Positions 38,472-49,439 of a stretch of 64,000 nucleotides of DNA are shown one piece after another (within the stretch, counting starts at the first letter, position 1; the number at the start of each line of letters is the position of its first letter). The notes below the pieces were generated by a model. It was given only the letters and a program-made list of their open reading frames with translations, had not been told where the DNA came from and did not search any database. The stretch lies in NCBI RefSeq assembly GCF_004027225.2, contig NC_044302.2, positions 36,471,449 to 36,535,448 of the forward strand, read 5' to 3'. The DNA is from Strigops habroptila (Eukaryota; Chordata; Aves; Psittaciformes; Psittacidae). The position numbers and the translations under genes are program-made.

Positions 38472-40351
38472 GACCAGAATTTAAAGAAAGAAAATATAGC
38501 AACAAAAATATAGTGACAGGATGAACCTGCTCATGTTTTTCTTCCTATGTATTTTCTTGTGGCCACTACTGCCAAAATTGCTTTGGTAAGTACAGACTTT
38601 AAGAAAAAAGGCCTTTTCCTCTTGTCAGTAGAGTGGTCTGCACTCTGCTTGACAACTCCCACCAACACTGGGAAATTATTAATTGCTAAACATGAGAATA
38701 CACAGCAGAAAGGAGGAATCCGAGAATCTCATAGCTGTGCAGTAACTATATTCTTTACACTGTTGAAGACCTTGACATATTGCAGTCAGCTCCCTTTGGA
38801 ACAACGCATGTCCCACCTCAACATTAACACAGCACCCCTCTGCACACTGAAGAGTGGGAGAAGAGATAGACTAGCAACCACACAAGGCCAAACCTCTCTC
38901 TTTTTTAATCCTAGCAGAAGCGTAACAGTTGCCCTATCGATTAATTTGGAACTTGGTATCTATCCATTTAGTTGTCATTAAATACGTATGTTAAATGCTA
39001 CACACTTCTTTCATTTACCTATTTGACTTACAGGACCGTTCACAAATTCGTCACAATTTATTCCACACGAGTAGCTTCTTCATGGTTTCCCTCCACACAT
39101 CAATGTGCAGTGCAGTTCTGAGCTCATGATTTACTTATCTTCTCTGACACTCAGATCACTACCTCCAATTTATATACGAATCTAAAAACATATGAGCATA
39201 AAAAATGAACAGCAAAAGATTATTTTGTGAAAAATTTATTTTTACACTACTTTTAAAATACAAAAATCATGGACACTTTTGTTATTTCATAGTTCTTTCC
39301 TATATGTTCTCTCCTGAAGACCCACAGAAGAAATCAAGAAGACAAATTCTGTACTACTCTTAATTAAAAGTCTGGCCCACATTCAGGCAACAAACAGTAA
39401 AATATCTCATATTTTATGTAAGGACCATACATTTTAAGTAACTAAAAGATTATTTTTATTCCAGAATGTTCCAGTTATAAGGCCACTCTCTACCCATTTA
39501 TATAAGAAGATCCCAAGACAGTCAGTTTTGGCACTTAGATTTCTAAGCAGTTCTTACTTTACGTGTAGAAAATTCCAAGAAAAGAAAAAAAAATATGAAG
39601 AATACTGTAAATTGATCTAGTTAAACCAAGTTAATGAATGAATTTACATGAACACTAGTTCACAACTTGGATTATAGTAATAAATATTTTCACAGTTTCT
39701 TCCACTTGCTACAAAACCTCAGCTTATTTAATTATATATCAAAAATTGTAACTGGATGTCAGCCTCAACCACTAACCTTCTATGACGCATATACTATGCC
39801 AAAATATACTCAGCAAGAATGCTGGGAACACTCTACTACTGCAGCCCATTAATAAGGGAAGCATCAGCTTGTCCTTGCAAAGGTTTCAAGTTCCCAAAGC
39901 CATGTACGACTTAAAACCACATAAATAACAGATCAAATCCAACAAGTTCCTTTTAACTGCTTCTGAGAAAGGCTATTGAAGGAGGCAGTCTTTCATGTCC
40001 TTTCAACAGGTTGTATAAGCTCACCACAAAATCAGTAGGTTTATGGATTTTTAAACATCTTACTCTACTTTTATCAGAGATTTTCTGTAAGACATTGACC
40101 ACAGTGTAAAAAAATCTGTGTACACAAAAGGAAGTATTTTCAAACAAACTCTACAAACAGAACTTCATTCCATTATTATTACCATGATAACAATTCTCCC
40201 TCTGAATTAAACACTAGCTTTACCTTTTTACTTCATGACCCTAGAAATTACTTACCAATGCTTTAAAGTTAAAAATCAGAAAACTAGCACATTTGTAACT
40301 TAATAACAAAATTAATATTTTATTCACCCATTATCTCCATAGCTCACAGCA

Positions 40352-40364
40352 TTTTTTTTTTTTT
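40352..40364. repeat. Poly-T run
   Basis: Thirteen consecutive T residues after CAGCA. Confidence 0.9.
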
Positions 40365-42677
40365 AAACCAAAGTGTTTCCTGCACATTCATAGTTACCTT
40401 GTTTAGACCTTACAGTGTTAGAGTAATCTGGAAACCTATTTCGTGACTTCTGCAGTAAAGATTAAATTCTTTATGTGCTAAATGGAACTTTAGTACAATC
40501 CACACATGATAAAGCTACAAGGCAATTAAGTTCCTAAAGAAGACATTAATCTAGCCCATCGCCTGTAAAAAAAGAGCATGCTCCCACTTTCCTCACCTAC
40601 ATCAACCAATGCCACCTATTTTGACCTTAAAAAAAACCCAAAAAACCCAACCAAACAAAAACAAAAAATCCCACAAAACCACCACACAAACAGCGTGTGT
40701 CCTGCCAATGCACCAGCCCTCTGAAACTGAATGTATTTTTAACCGGAAGATCAGATTCTGAAGCTTTTCAAAGCAAACGAATAAAAAGCAAAACAAATGA
40801 ACACAATTAGTGTTTTTTCAGTTAACAGCTTTTTGTTAAAATAACACAATAACATTACACCTGCAAAAGCAAAGTTCTGCTGGAAACAGTGTTTAAGGTT
40901 GCCTTTTGCTTCTAGCAAGGCTGATCCAGTTGATCCCAAGCATCCAGAATCCATCCTTAATAGTGGACTGCTTTGCACTTGTTTGGGTTTTTGTTTTGGT
41001 TTATGGCTGTAAAGTTACCTCTCACTGTTGAAGTATCAGAAGAATGCCAAGCACCTGCAAGATATTAAAATAACTAACCAATAGTAATCCCTAAAGAAGC
41101 AAAAGCCACTAACATACAAACCAGCAAGCTAAAACTTTCATGTTTTCTTAGTACTTTTGTCTAGCTAGATGTTGTAAAATTTCAATGCGGACATGTCAAA
41201 TGTGATGCTCAGAGACACAGGCTTAGCACTTCATACTCCATCATTCAGCTGCTTCTGGGTTATAACCACCAATGGTACTCACTTAATTGCACTTTATCAT
41301 TTTCATATCATCCTAGCTATTTAGAGCCTGAAAATAAATCAGTATCTTGGGATATGCTCTCCTCTCCATCTGTGCCTTTACTTCTATGCTATTATTTGAA
41401 GAATTTTACAGTTTGATGCACAACAAAGCATTTCCACAGCTGAGACACCATGTTACCTCATTAGGAATGCAAATAGCTCTTCTCTCCCTGCACTATGAAC
41501 TAAATAAACATGCATATAAAATGCCTGCCTTTGCTGCAAGAATAAAGATCTTCTCTTCCATACTATCTCTGGAATTGGAAAGACAGAAATCTTATAAGCA
41601 AACTGCTGCATGTGTTAGGCAAACAAAAGACTGACCAAGCTTCAGCCCTGCAAGCAGAAGAGAAAGGATACTCATTTGGAAAGATACGAAAACTTATGCT
41701 GAGTAACAGCTGCAAAACTGCAAATCTCAACCTCATTATATTGAAAATAAGCAAGTTCTGAAAAAGAGGCTCAACCTAATAAAAGGCTCTAGTCCACTAG
41801 GAAGCAGAGGATTTTACCGCGCTGGCTCCTCTGCTTTCAACTATTTATACAGCTCTTTATAGCTCCTCAGGCATTTACTGCAATGATTAACCTGCTGTAA
41901 AGGCGCAGTAATGTGCAGAAGTCAGGCTATCATCTCCACTGCAGCTACAAGGAAGGCAAGAAAGAAATTGTTGCTGTCAAGGATGAGCAAAGGAAAATCC
42001 AAGGAAGCAGGGCAAGAGGGAACTGCAAAACCAAGCAATGAAGAAATAAAAAGCAGAAGCAAGACAAACAATATGCACAGAATGCCATGATTAAGTTCAG
42101 TGTAAAAACAACTATAACTTTTTGTCATTATTAACAAATTAGCAATTACTCAAAAATTAAGACTGTAAACAACAAAAAAATCCCAGTTGCTATACTTTTA
42201 ACAGGGATGTTGTGTTTTCATGAATCAGAAAGAGCTGTCTGTAAGACTACAGTGGTGCATGCTACACATACACCCAAAAACCACTGGGCAAGCCTGCTCC
42301 TGCATAAGCCATTGCCATCAAATCGATCATGAGGGAAGCTGAGACACAACACAAAGCAAGGAATGCATTCCATTTGCAAGACTGATTACCTAAGCTAGCT
42401 AATGAAGTTGAGAAAAGTAAATGACTCCCTCTCGTGTCAAAGATCACTTGTTAGATATTCACTCACTACTTTCCCACAAATATGGACATTTAAGGGAAGG
42501 CAGTAATTTACAACACTATCTTCTCTGATCAAGCCCATGCCAGCTCTGCCTTGAAGGCACATGTCCTTTCTGAAGGAAATTATTAGCAGCCTTCAACAAT
42601 GGACTACCTCTGGAAGGACTTTCAACCTGCTGAAAACCAATGTCCCTCTTCAGACATGTTCTGGAGCTTTCAAAACT

Positions 42678-42743
42678 TTCAACCAGCATTCAGAAAAACC
42701 ACATCTGTTGTTCAACCAACATTCAGAAAAACCACATTTTGAA
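42678..42743 (+). repeat. 33-bp tandem duplication
   Basis: Two direct units with period 33, sharing TTCAACCA[G/A]CATTCAG then AAAAACCACAT. It lies in MCC intron 1. The reading frame it sits in is not considered coding. Confidence 0.9.
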
Positions 42744-43779
42744 ACACACAGAATACAAACTGGGAACAAAACTTTAGCAATAAAGAAAAGTCAATTAGAA
42801 AGGAGCGGCTTGTGTCACGGCAGCATCTCTCAAGCACTAAAATATCAGCATTCCCCCTCAGCAAGATCTTCAAATTATAAATATACAGAAATCTATTGAG
42901 TTTACACTGCAGAAAAGCATCACAATACAGACAAGCAAGTGTGCCTGAAGAGGCACTGTACGCTTTCAGTGAACATCCTGTTTTCATACATCAGAATAAT
43001 TTCCACGAAGACAGAAAACTAGTAGAACGCATGCATTTTCAAAGCTTACATTTCTGAACTACACTGTCAGAATATTCATTAGACTAGAGGAAAAGTTTGG
43101 GAAGCTGTTCAGATAAGAAATATCATAACCCTTAATTTTTAAAGTGACTGCCAGCTGTTACAGATTTTCAACAACTTTCTGGCTCCGAAGAGATGGCAGT
43201 GGGGATTGAAGTTTACTTAGCCCTTTTGCAGGGTCATATTCTTAGGTTTCAAGTTAGATGACAGACTTAGAAATTCCCTGACTCAGCTCTCTAGAGGTAC
43301 TTACCAATGCAACTAGCATAATTTCATTTTGAAAATGCAAGTTCCCACCACCTGTGACAAATCTCACCTTTAGTTCAGTATTTTTAAGATGTGGTCTGGG
43401 AGCAGCGGACTAGCTCCAGAAATACCCTTCTAACAAAACCTAGTCCTCGCCAAAACATACTGCCAGTACTTCCAGACACATGAACACTTCATTACAGCTT
43501 ATTTCCAACTACCTACTGCAAATTACGCACTTCACCACTTCCCCCTTCAAAACTTACCAGGCTGGGTCACAATCCCAAAACTAACTGGGGACCAGCAAAG
43601 GAATTTAAATTGGATTGTGTAACAAGGATACTGATGAAAACATATTACAGAAACAGACGATTTGGGAGATCAGTACGAGTTTTCTCCTAGATTATCTGTG
43701 ACCAGCTTTGTTTGTTTTCTTGCAAAAATCATCTGCCTAACGCATGAGGTGAGGCACACCGCCAAGGTTACAAAGCGGG

Positions 43780-44061
43780 ATCCTCCAGACCCGGTGAAGT
43801 GTAAGCGCTCCCGGCGGTGCCTGTCCTCCCTCCCCTCAGCGCCTCCAGAGCTCTCGGTGCGGAAGCACCGCCGGAGCCCTGCTCTCAGCCCCTCGCTCCG
43901 GGAGCCACCGGCCGGCGGAATCTGCGCTCTGCACACTGCTCAAACTTGCCGACAAGTTGAGAAGCGGCTTCACGGGCGGTCAGGGAGGGAGGCGCGGGGA
44001 GGGGGAAGGACGGGACGGCTCCGTACCAGTTGCGCAAAGAACCTCCTCTCGCTGTCGCTAC
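43780..44061. other. CpG island, 3' shoulder inside MCC intron 1
   Basis: The first 280 bp of MCC intron 1 are strongly GC-rich with many CpG dinucleotides, in contrast to the AT-rich sequence below 43.75 kb. Together with exon 1 and the leader this gives an island of roughly 850 bp spanning the MCC transcription start. The reading frames predicted here on both strands are by-products of the GC content. Confidence 0.75.
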
Positions 44062-44198
44062 CTGCTGATGAAGCCATCCCCATCGCCGTCGCAGGTCTGG
44101 AAGAGGCGCCTCATCCTCTCCTCCTCGCCCGTGCTACAGGTATCGCTGCTGCTACTGCTGGCGCTGCTCACCTCCGCGACGGCGGCTGCCGCCATCAT
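44062..44198 (-). CDS. MCC: MCC coding exon 1 (N-terminus, first EF-hand start)
   Basis: Encodes residues 1-45 plus two bases of codon 46. The protein opens with two methionines and a short alanine run, then a serine-rich stretch (residues 11-18), then an acidic helix (GEEERMRRLFQ). It ends in the first EF-hand loop (D37-G-D-G-D-G-F-I-S), which is completed by exon 2. The donor on the minus strand reads AG|GTAGCG, with the exon ending at 44062. The first ATG (44196-44198) has a poor context. The second (44193-44195) has A at -3 and G at +4 and is the likelier effective start. The alanine/serine tracts are shorter than I recall for the human protein. The frame stays open upstream, which is reported as a finding. 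Confidence 0.92.
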
Positions 44199-44640
44199 AC
44201 GCCCCAGTAACTCTGGAGAGGGAGGCGCGGGAGGCGCCCGGGATTCCCGGTCCCAACGCTCCCGCAGAACACGGTCAGCAGCACAAAGCTGGGCGGAGAG
44301 CCCAACCGCGCGGACCCGGCCGCAAACAGGAGGCGGGAGGGCGGCCGGAGAGGCCGGGCCGGGCGCGGTGGAGCCCCGCCTCCCGCCGCGGCGGGACCCC
44401 CGGGGGCCACGCTGCCACCACGGAGTGCCTCGGCGCGGCGGATGGTCATAGTGACCGCCGCCTGCTCCCCTTCCGATACACGCCGCCATCCTGCCTCCGC
44501 CTCGGCCTGCCTTCCCGTCGCCCTCCCTGCTGGTGCTACAAGCCACTGCGGCACCGTGAGCGAGTGGCCTGGCCACGTCAGGGCCAGCTGCCGTCATCAT
44601 TAGGGTACTGGAGTGCAGACACCAAGTGCTGGGCAAACCT
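44199..44640 (-). promoter_or_regulatory. MCC: MCC promoter / 5' leader within CpG island
   Basis: GC- and CpG-rich sequence immediately upstream of the MCC start, continuous with GC-rich exon 1 and the start of intron 1 (about 43.8-44.65 kb). No TATA box was seen. Visible elements include a perfect GGTCATAGTGACC palindrome at 44444-44456 and a CCACGTCA box at 44573-44580, the reverse complement of TGACGTGG. The transcription start cannot be placed from the sequence alone. The whole stretch is open in the MCC reading frame. Confidence 0.7.
44444..44456. promoter_or_regulatory. Perfect estrogen-response-element palindrome
   Basis: GGTCATAGTGACC is two perfect inverted half sites with a 3-bp spacer, exactly the ERE consensus GGTCAnnnTGACC. 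It is about 250 bp upstream of the MCC start, inside the CpG island. Binding is not shown by sequence. Confidence 0.6.
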
Positions 44641-46749
44641 CAGTCAGTCCGGTGGTCTGGGGATCGGCCCTTCTGTAGTGGGACAGGTCCGGCTCCCTGC
44701 CTCAGGAGTGTCTGTTTGACTGGAGCTGGTCTGAGGAAGCCAATTCCAGCCAACCGCAGGAACCCCCAGCATCTTCAGTAGGATAATGATTGTCATGGGC
44801 AATCAAGCCCATGATTGCAATCATGGTAGGAGCATCCCAGGGCACAGGGCACCAGCCCCTCCTGACATCCAGTTCCTTTCCACTGATCAAATTTCATGTC
44901 AAAAGTACATACTTTGGCTTTCTGCTCCAGCAGTTGATCATCAACTCTCTAAACTTTTTCATGACTCACACCTATCCCTGTCTCCTTTGCATTTAGAGAA
45001 AAGTAATTTGCTTTGCAGTCTTCATGTTGCCAGCTGAAAAAACATTTTCATCTCGCATATATAGCCTCTTCATTTCCTTTCAGATCCTTGGCACCCTTTT
45101 CAACAAGTTTTAATCAGTCTCTTTTCCTTATTCATGTGAAAAGAACTGGTACACCAACAGCACCAACGGCAACATCTTTTCTCTCTACTGGAAATACCTA
45201 TTTTGAGGCAGCCTAGAACAGCATTTGCCTGTTTGATAGTAGCATCACAGTTCTTACTCCATCATCCCATGATTAATAAGGTCAGCTAAGTTTTTCCTAG
45301 CTTATTTATGTATATGGAAAAAACCCCAAAACCTTGTTATGGGCATGCATTTCTCTCATACTATCAGATATTATCCTTCTACTTCAGTCTTTGAAGACAG
45401 CTTCTTCCCACATAACAACTTGATCTTCCTTGTTGCTGACAACGGCTCATGAATATGTAAAGTCATCAGAATTATCACACTTTTTTTGTTGCACAGCCCC
45501 GTTCAAGTATAATCACAGATGACAATAATTCTAACTTAATATTTATTGTATCTTGATTAAGTCATTACAAGGCAAAAAGTCTCTATGGTGTTTTATTAAC
45601 TAAAACTACTTTCAAGTGGAAGCATGTGTACACTCACTCTCATATTCTCTCAGTCTCTGCAGTTTTCCAAATCAGGTTGCTCATGCTGGTTCTTGCTGGA
45701 TGACCAGAGCACTGGGGTATGGAGCAAACACACTTCCATACTCTTTTAAGACAATGAAAGGTGAGAACACTACAGATATCCTTCTTTCAGACTACAGTGT
45801 GTAATCCTTGAAGGTTTACACCATGTTCCATCTTTTGACCTACAATGGTCTCACTCTCAGTCTTAACGAGTGCTTTTTCTCAGTCCTGTATAGGAGGTTG
45901 CTTATGTGTGAGAGGGTTGTTTACTGCAGCTGTTTGTTTACATGAAGGTTGGATGAGCTGGGCAGTCACAAAACCATTTTCTTCAGCCAGATCCCATTAG
46001 GTGTTGTGGTTCAACACCACACACAGAAATTCTTGCACACATTCTGCAAATACAGCACATGCTTCTTATTAATTAAAATTTTTAACCACACAGAGTCCTA
46101 AAACAGCATTTCCTGGCAAAGCCACCGATAGCAATGTAACAAGATTGGATCCAAACCACAGCAATGAGAATTTCCGAGAATGGCCTTCCTCCATCCTGAT
46201 GCAATCTGCCAAGCCTCACAGTCACCCAGTTCTTAGCTTTTTCTTTTTCTAAACTAATCCCCCACATCTTCTCTAATCTAGCTAAATTTCCCAGTTGGCA
46301 CTTTTATCTTTTGTTCTCATCGTGTCTGCATGCTTCATGCAGTACCTTTCTTTGTGGATCAGGAATTCATCCATTCCTTATATTCTCTTTGCTAATGACC
46401 TGAGTTCTTCCTGCTAGCTTTTCCCCTTCTGGGAGATCAGCAGCAGTTAATTTTTGCATCTTCAAGGCAAGTCTCAAGAAAACCTAGTGCAGTAGTTTCA
46501 GACTTGGCTTTTCTGATTCTCACTTGCACTAGTTCCTCCTAGCTGGTAGGAAGAGCTGATATCCTAGCTGTGGTATGGCATCCAAAACAGTAAAACCAGC
46601 TGAGTTTGCTGGCTTGTATCATGATCCACATCTAACTTTTAAAAAGTTGTATCACACTGCTCTAAGTTGTAGTTCCCCACATCCTGGTGTCTGCTACAAA
46701 TGATGTGGCAGTTCACTCCTGCAGCCATAAATGTGCATTTCAGATGGTG

Positions 46750-46771
46750 AAAAAAAGGAAAAAAAAAAAAA
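46750..46771. repeat. A-rich run
   Basis: AAAAAAGG followed by thirteen A residues, intergenic. Confidence 0.9.
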
Positions 46772-48213
46772 GAGTTAAAAACAGAGAACAAACTGTGCAG
46801 TAGAAGGTACAATCTTTCCTAAGTGCATTTCCGCTGTCCCTGGCAGGAAAGGTACATGGTGTCCAGAAAGTTATGAAGAGAAAAGATATACGTGTGAACA
46901 AAGATACTGAATATTTCCACTGTCTTTATCAAAATAAAAATGTTACACTAGGTGAAGACCTAGCTGAATGCAGACTTCCTTTGCTGGCTGGCACAGACCT
47001 GTATGTAAAGGTCTTTTCTCAAAAGACTGAGAGAAGACATGACTAATGGGAAGCTTGACCTGTGTTACCCCACCATGAGCCACAGTAGTGTGGGCATGTT
47101 TGGATTCCATGGGCTCCAGAATGTTGCTGCTCCTCCTTCCACAGGTCAGTCAGCTGGAGGGCAACCTCAAAGGTGGTGCAGAATCACACTTAGTATTTTT
47201 GGAAGTAAATTCACCAAAACAGGACACCAGTTTGCACAGCTGCCCCAAGGAATGGGCTTAGGGCACTATTCTGCCCTCAGTCCGTTCTTTTCATACACTC
47301 AGTGCAGATTGCAAGCAGTGCATGGCACTCACTGCAGCATGCAGTACCCACGCAACGACTTCTCAGGAAAATCTTCCTCCTCCTTCACTGGAGAATAGAC
47401 TATTCTGTATTCAGATTTTGTTGCCCAAATGCTGACTTCTCTAATTTCTCAGCAGTTTGGGAAGAATGATTTATTGGCTGTTTGAAATGGTTTTTCAGGT
47501 ATATTTATAGTGAAAACCTATAGCAAGCAGATAGTAAAAATCATGCTCTGTGTACCAGCACTCACTCATCTTTACAATGTGTTAAATTCAAACGCTACTC
47601 ATTTGCTGAGTGAGGCTTCCCTTTATTTCACTAGTATTTTATGAGTTCCTGTCTTAAACTTCTGCAGGCAGATTAACCTCTAGTGTAATGCTATAAACAG
47701 AGTTACATTAGCTGTGAATTCAGGCTGCAGTTTTATTTTCCAGCAGGAGTATGTAAAAATAATTCTTTCTTTCTCCATGTGTATCCCCCTGAGTACTTTG
47801 AGTCATGTCTTTTTGTTTGAGTGACAACTTTTTTTTTTTCCCCACACTGGAGAATCAACACAGCAATAAAAGTTGCAAGCTATATATTAAGAAATTCGTT
47901 ACGCAGCATGCACTCAGGCGTCATCGTGCTCTTAACTGTATAGATGAGACCTAACATACCAACTAGTTGTCATCTCTGTGAGCTGTTATAGACACAAGAT
48001 TACAAGCTGAGGTCAGAATAGGGCCTGAGGAATTTTGCAGAATCACATGGGGGTTTTTTGTAGAAAGGCAAGAAGATGCTGTTAAGACACACATGAACTG
48101 GCAACAAAACTGGGTTTGTAATTAAACATTTCTGATGTGACTCTTCCAAACAAGTTATGATCTTTCATTTATTACTGTTGATACTAAGGAAGATGGAGAG
48201 ACATGAATTTGAC

Positions 48214-49286
48214 TGATGTACCACTTGGTGGATAAAGAATTGGCTGGATGGCTGCACGCAAAGAGTTGTGGTCAACAGCTCAGTGTCCATGTGGAGACCA
48301 GTGATGAGTGGCGTTCCTCAGCGATCAGTGTTGGGACTGATCCTGTTCAACATCCTTTCTCAGCGACATGGGCAGTGGGATTGATGCACCCTTAGCAAGT
48401 TTGCTGATGACACCAAACTGTGTGGTGCATTTGATACGCTGGAGGGAAGGGATGCCTTCCAGAGGCACCTTGACATGCTTGAGAGGTGGGCCAGTGCCAA
48501 CCTCATTAAGTTCACAAGGCCAAGTGCAAAGTCCTGCACCTGGGTGGGGGCAATCCCAGGCACAGCTACAGGTTGGGCAGAGAAGTGATTGAGAGCAGCC
48601 CTGTAGAGAAGGCCTTGGGGGTGTTGGTTGATGGGAGCTCAACATGAGCCGGCTTCAGTGTGCACTCGCAGCCCAGAAACCAACCATATCCTGGCCTGCA
48701 TCAAAAGGAGTGTGACCAGCAGGCCAAGGGAGGTGATCCTGCCCCTCTGCTCTGCTCTCATGAGACCCCACTTGGAGCACTGTGTGCAGTTCTGGTGTCC
48801 TCAACGTGAGAAGGACATAGAGCTGTTGGGGCAAGTGCAGAGGAGGGCCACGAGGTTGATAAGGGGGCTGGAGCACCTCCCGTATGAAGACAGGCTGAGA
48901 AAGTTGGGGCTGTTCAGCCTGGAGAAGAGAAGGCTGCGTGGAGAGCTCATAGCAGCCTTCCAGTATCTGAAGGGGGCCTATAAGGATGCCGGAGAGGGAC
49001 TCTTCATCAGGGACTGTAGTGGTAGGACAAGGGGTAATGGCTTAAAACTTAAACAAGGAAGATTCAGTTTAGATATAAGGAAGAAAATTCTTCACTCTGA
49101 GGGTAGCAAGACACTGGCACAGGTTGCCCAGAGAAGCTGTGGCTGCCCCATCCCTGGCAGTGCTCAAGGCCAGGTTGCACAGGGCTTGGAGCAACCTGGT
49201 CTAGTGGAAGGTGTCCCTGCCCATGGCAGGGGGGTTGGAACTCGATGACCTTAAGGTCCCTTCCAACCCACTCTGTGATTCTATGG
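48214..49286 (+). mobile_element. CR1 LINE, 3' 1.07 kb
   Basis: Begins in the reverse-transcriptase palm region (GGATAAAGAATTGGCTGG) and runs through the C-terminus (206-codon frame at 48628-49248) to a tail reading CTCTGTGATTCTATGG. Early frameshifts break the polymerase core. The 3' end lies about 150 bp before the YTHDC2 CpG island, in the same orientation as YTHDC2. Confidence 0.95.
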
Positions 49287-49439
49287 TAAGAGGAATCCTT
49301 ACATTGTTAAGCTAAACAATTTAACTTTTCATATAATCATAAATGTGATGTGCTCTGACATGCCAACGCTGAATGTCGCAGAAACGGCTATAATGAAGTA
49401 GCATTAAGTGCCTTGTTTGCAGATGTACGGGACCCTAGG

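Larger units (their letters stand above)
22649..44061 (-). other. MCC intron 1
   Basis: Intron of 21.4 kb between MCC exon 1 and exon 2 (donor GTAGCG, acceptor ccttag). It contains the inverted-repeat segment at 24.9-27.1 kb, the near full-length CR1 at 28.3-32.45 kb, back-to-back CR1 pieces at 37.67-38.47 kb, a duplicated 70-bp block at 35.35 and 35.86 kb, and a 33-bp tandem duplication at 42.68 kb. The first few hundred bases after exon 1 are CpG island. No host gene was recognised. Confidence 0.85.
1..44198 (-). other. MCC: MCC gene, 5' part (first three coding exons and introns)
   Basis: This span is the minus-strand 5' portion of MCC, a coiled-coil scaffold protein linked to cell-cycle control, Wnt/beta-catenin signalling and cell migration. 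Three exons with GT/AG borders and compatible phases (2, then 1, then 0) join into one open frame of 195 codons that reads as the EF-hand-bearing N-terminus of the long MCC isoform. The alternative first exon of the shorter isoform and all coiled-coil exons were not found here. They should lie below position 1, in the direction of transcription. The identification rests on recognising the protein sequence and is supported by the head-to-head neighbour YTHDC2, which is the known vertebrate gene order. Confidence 0.93.
44641..49439. other. MCC-YTHDC2 intergenic region
   Basis: Sequence of 4.8 kb between the two divergent promoters. Apart from the CR1 copy at 48.21-49.29 kb, an A-rich run at 46.75-46.77 kb and a palindrome cluster at 44.79-44.83 kb, I see no gene. 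The longest open frame outside the CR1 (47039-47398, plus strand, 119 codons) has no recognisable domain and no splice context. Confidence 0.75.

Noticed and set aside
1..44061. TSSK1-like kinase retrogene inside MCC, as known near MCC in mammals
   Set aside because: No kinase motif was seen in any frame of the introns covered. The mammalian gene is a lineage-specific retrocopy.
43662..44554. Long GC-rich frames around MCC exon 1 other than the MCC frame
   Set aside because: CpG-rich sequence lacks stop codons in several frames. Only the minus-strand MCC frame matches a known protein and splices correctly.
47039..47398. 119-codon plus-strand frame between the genes
   Set aside because: No recognisable domain, no promoter-like or splice context, and a length compatible with chance in 4.8 kb of intergenic DNA.
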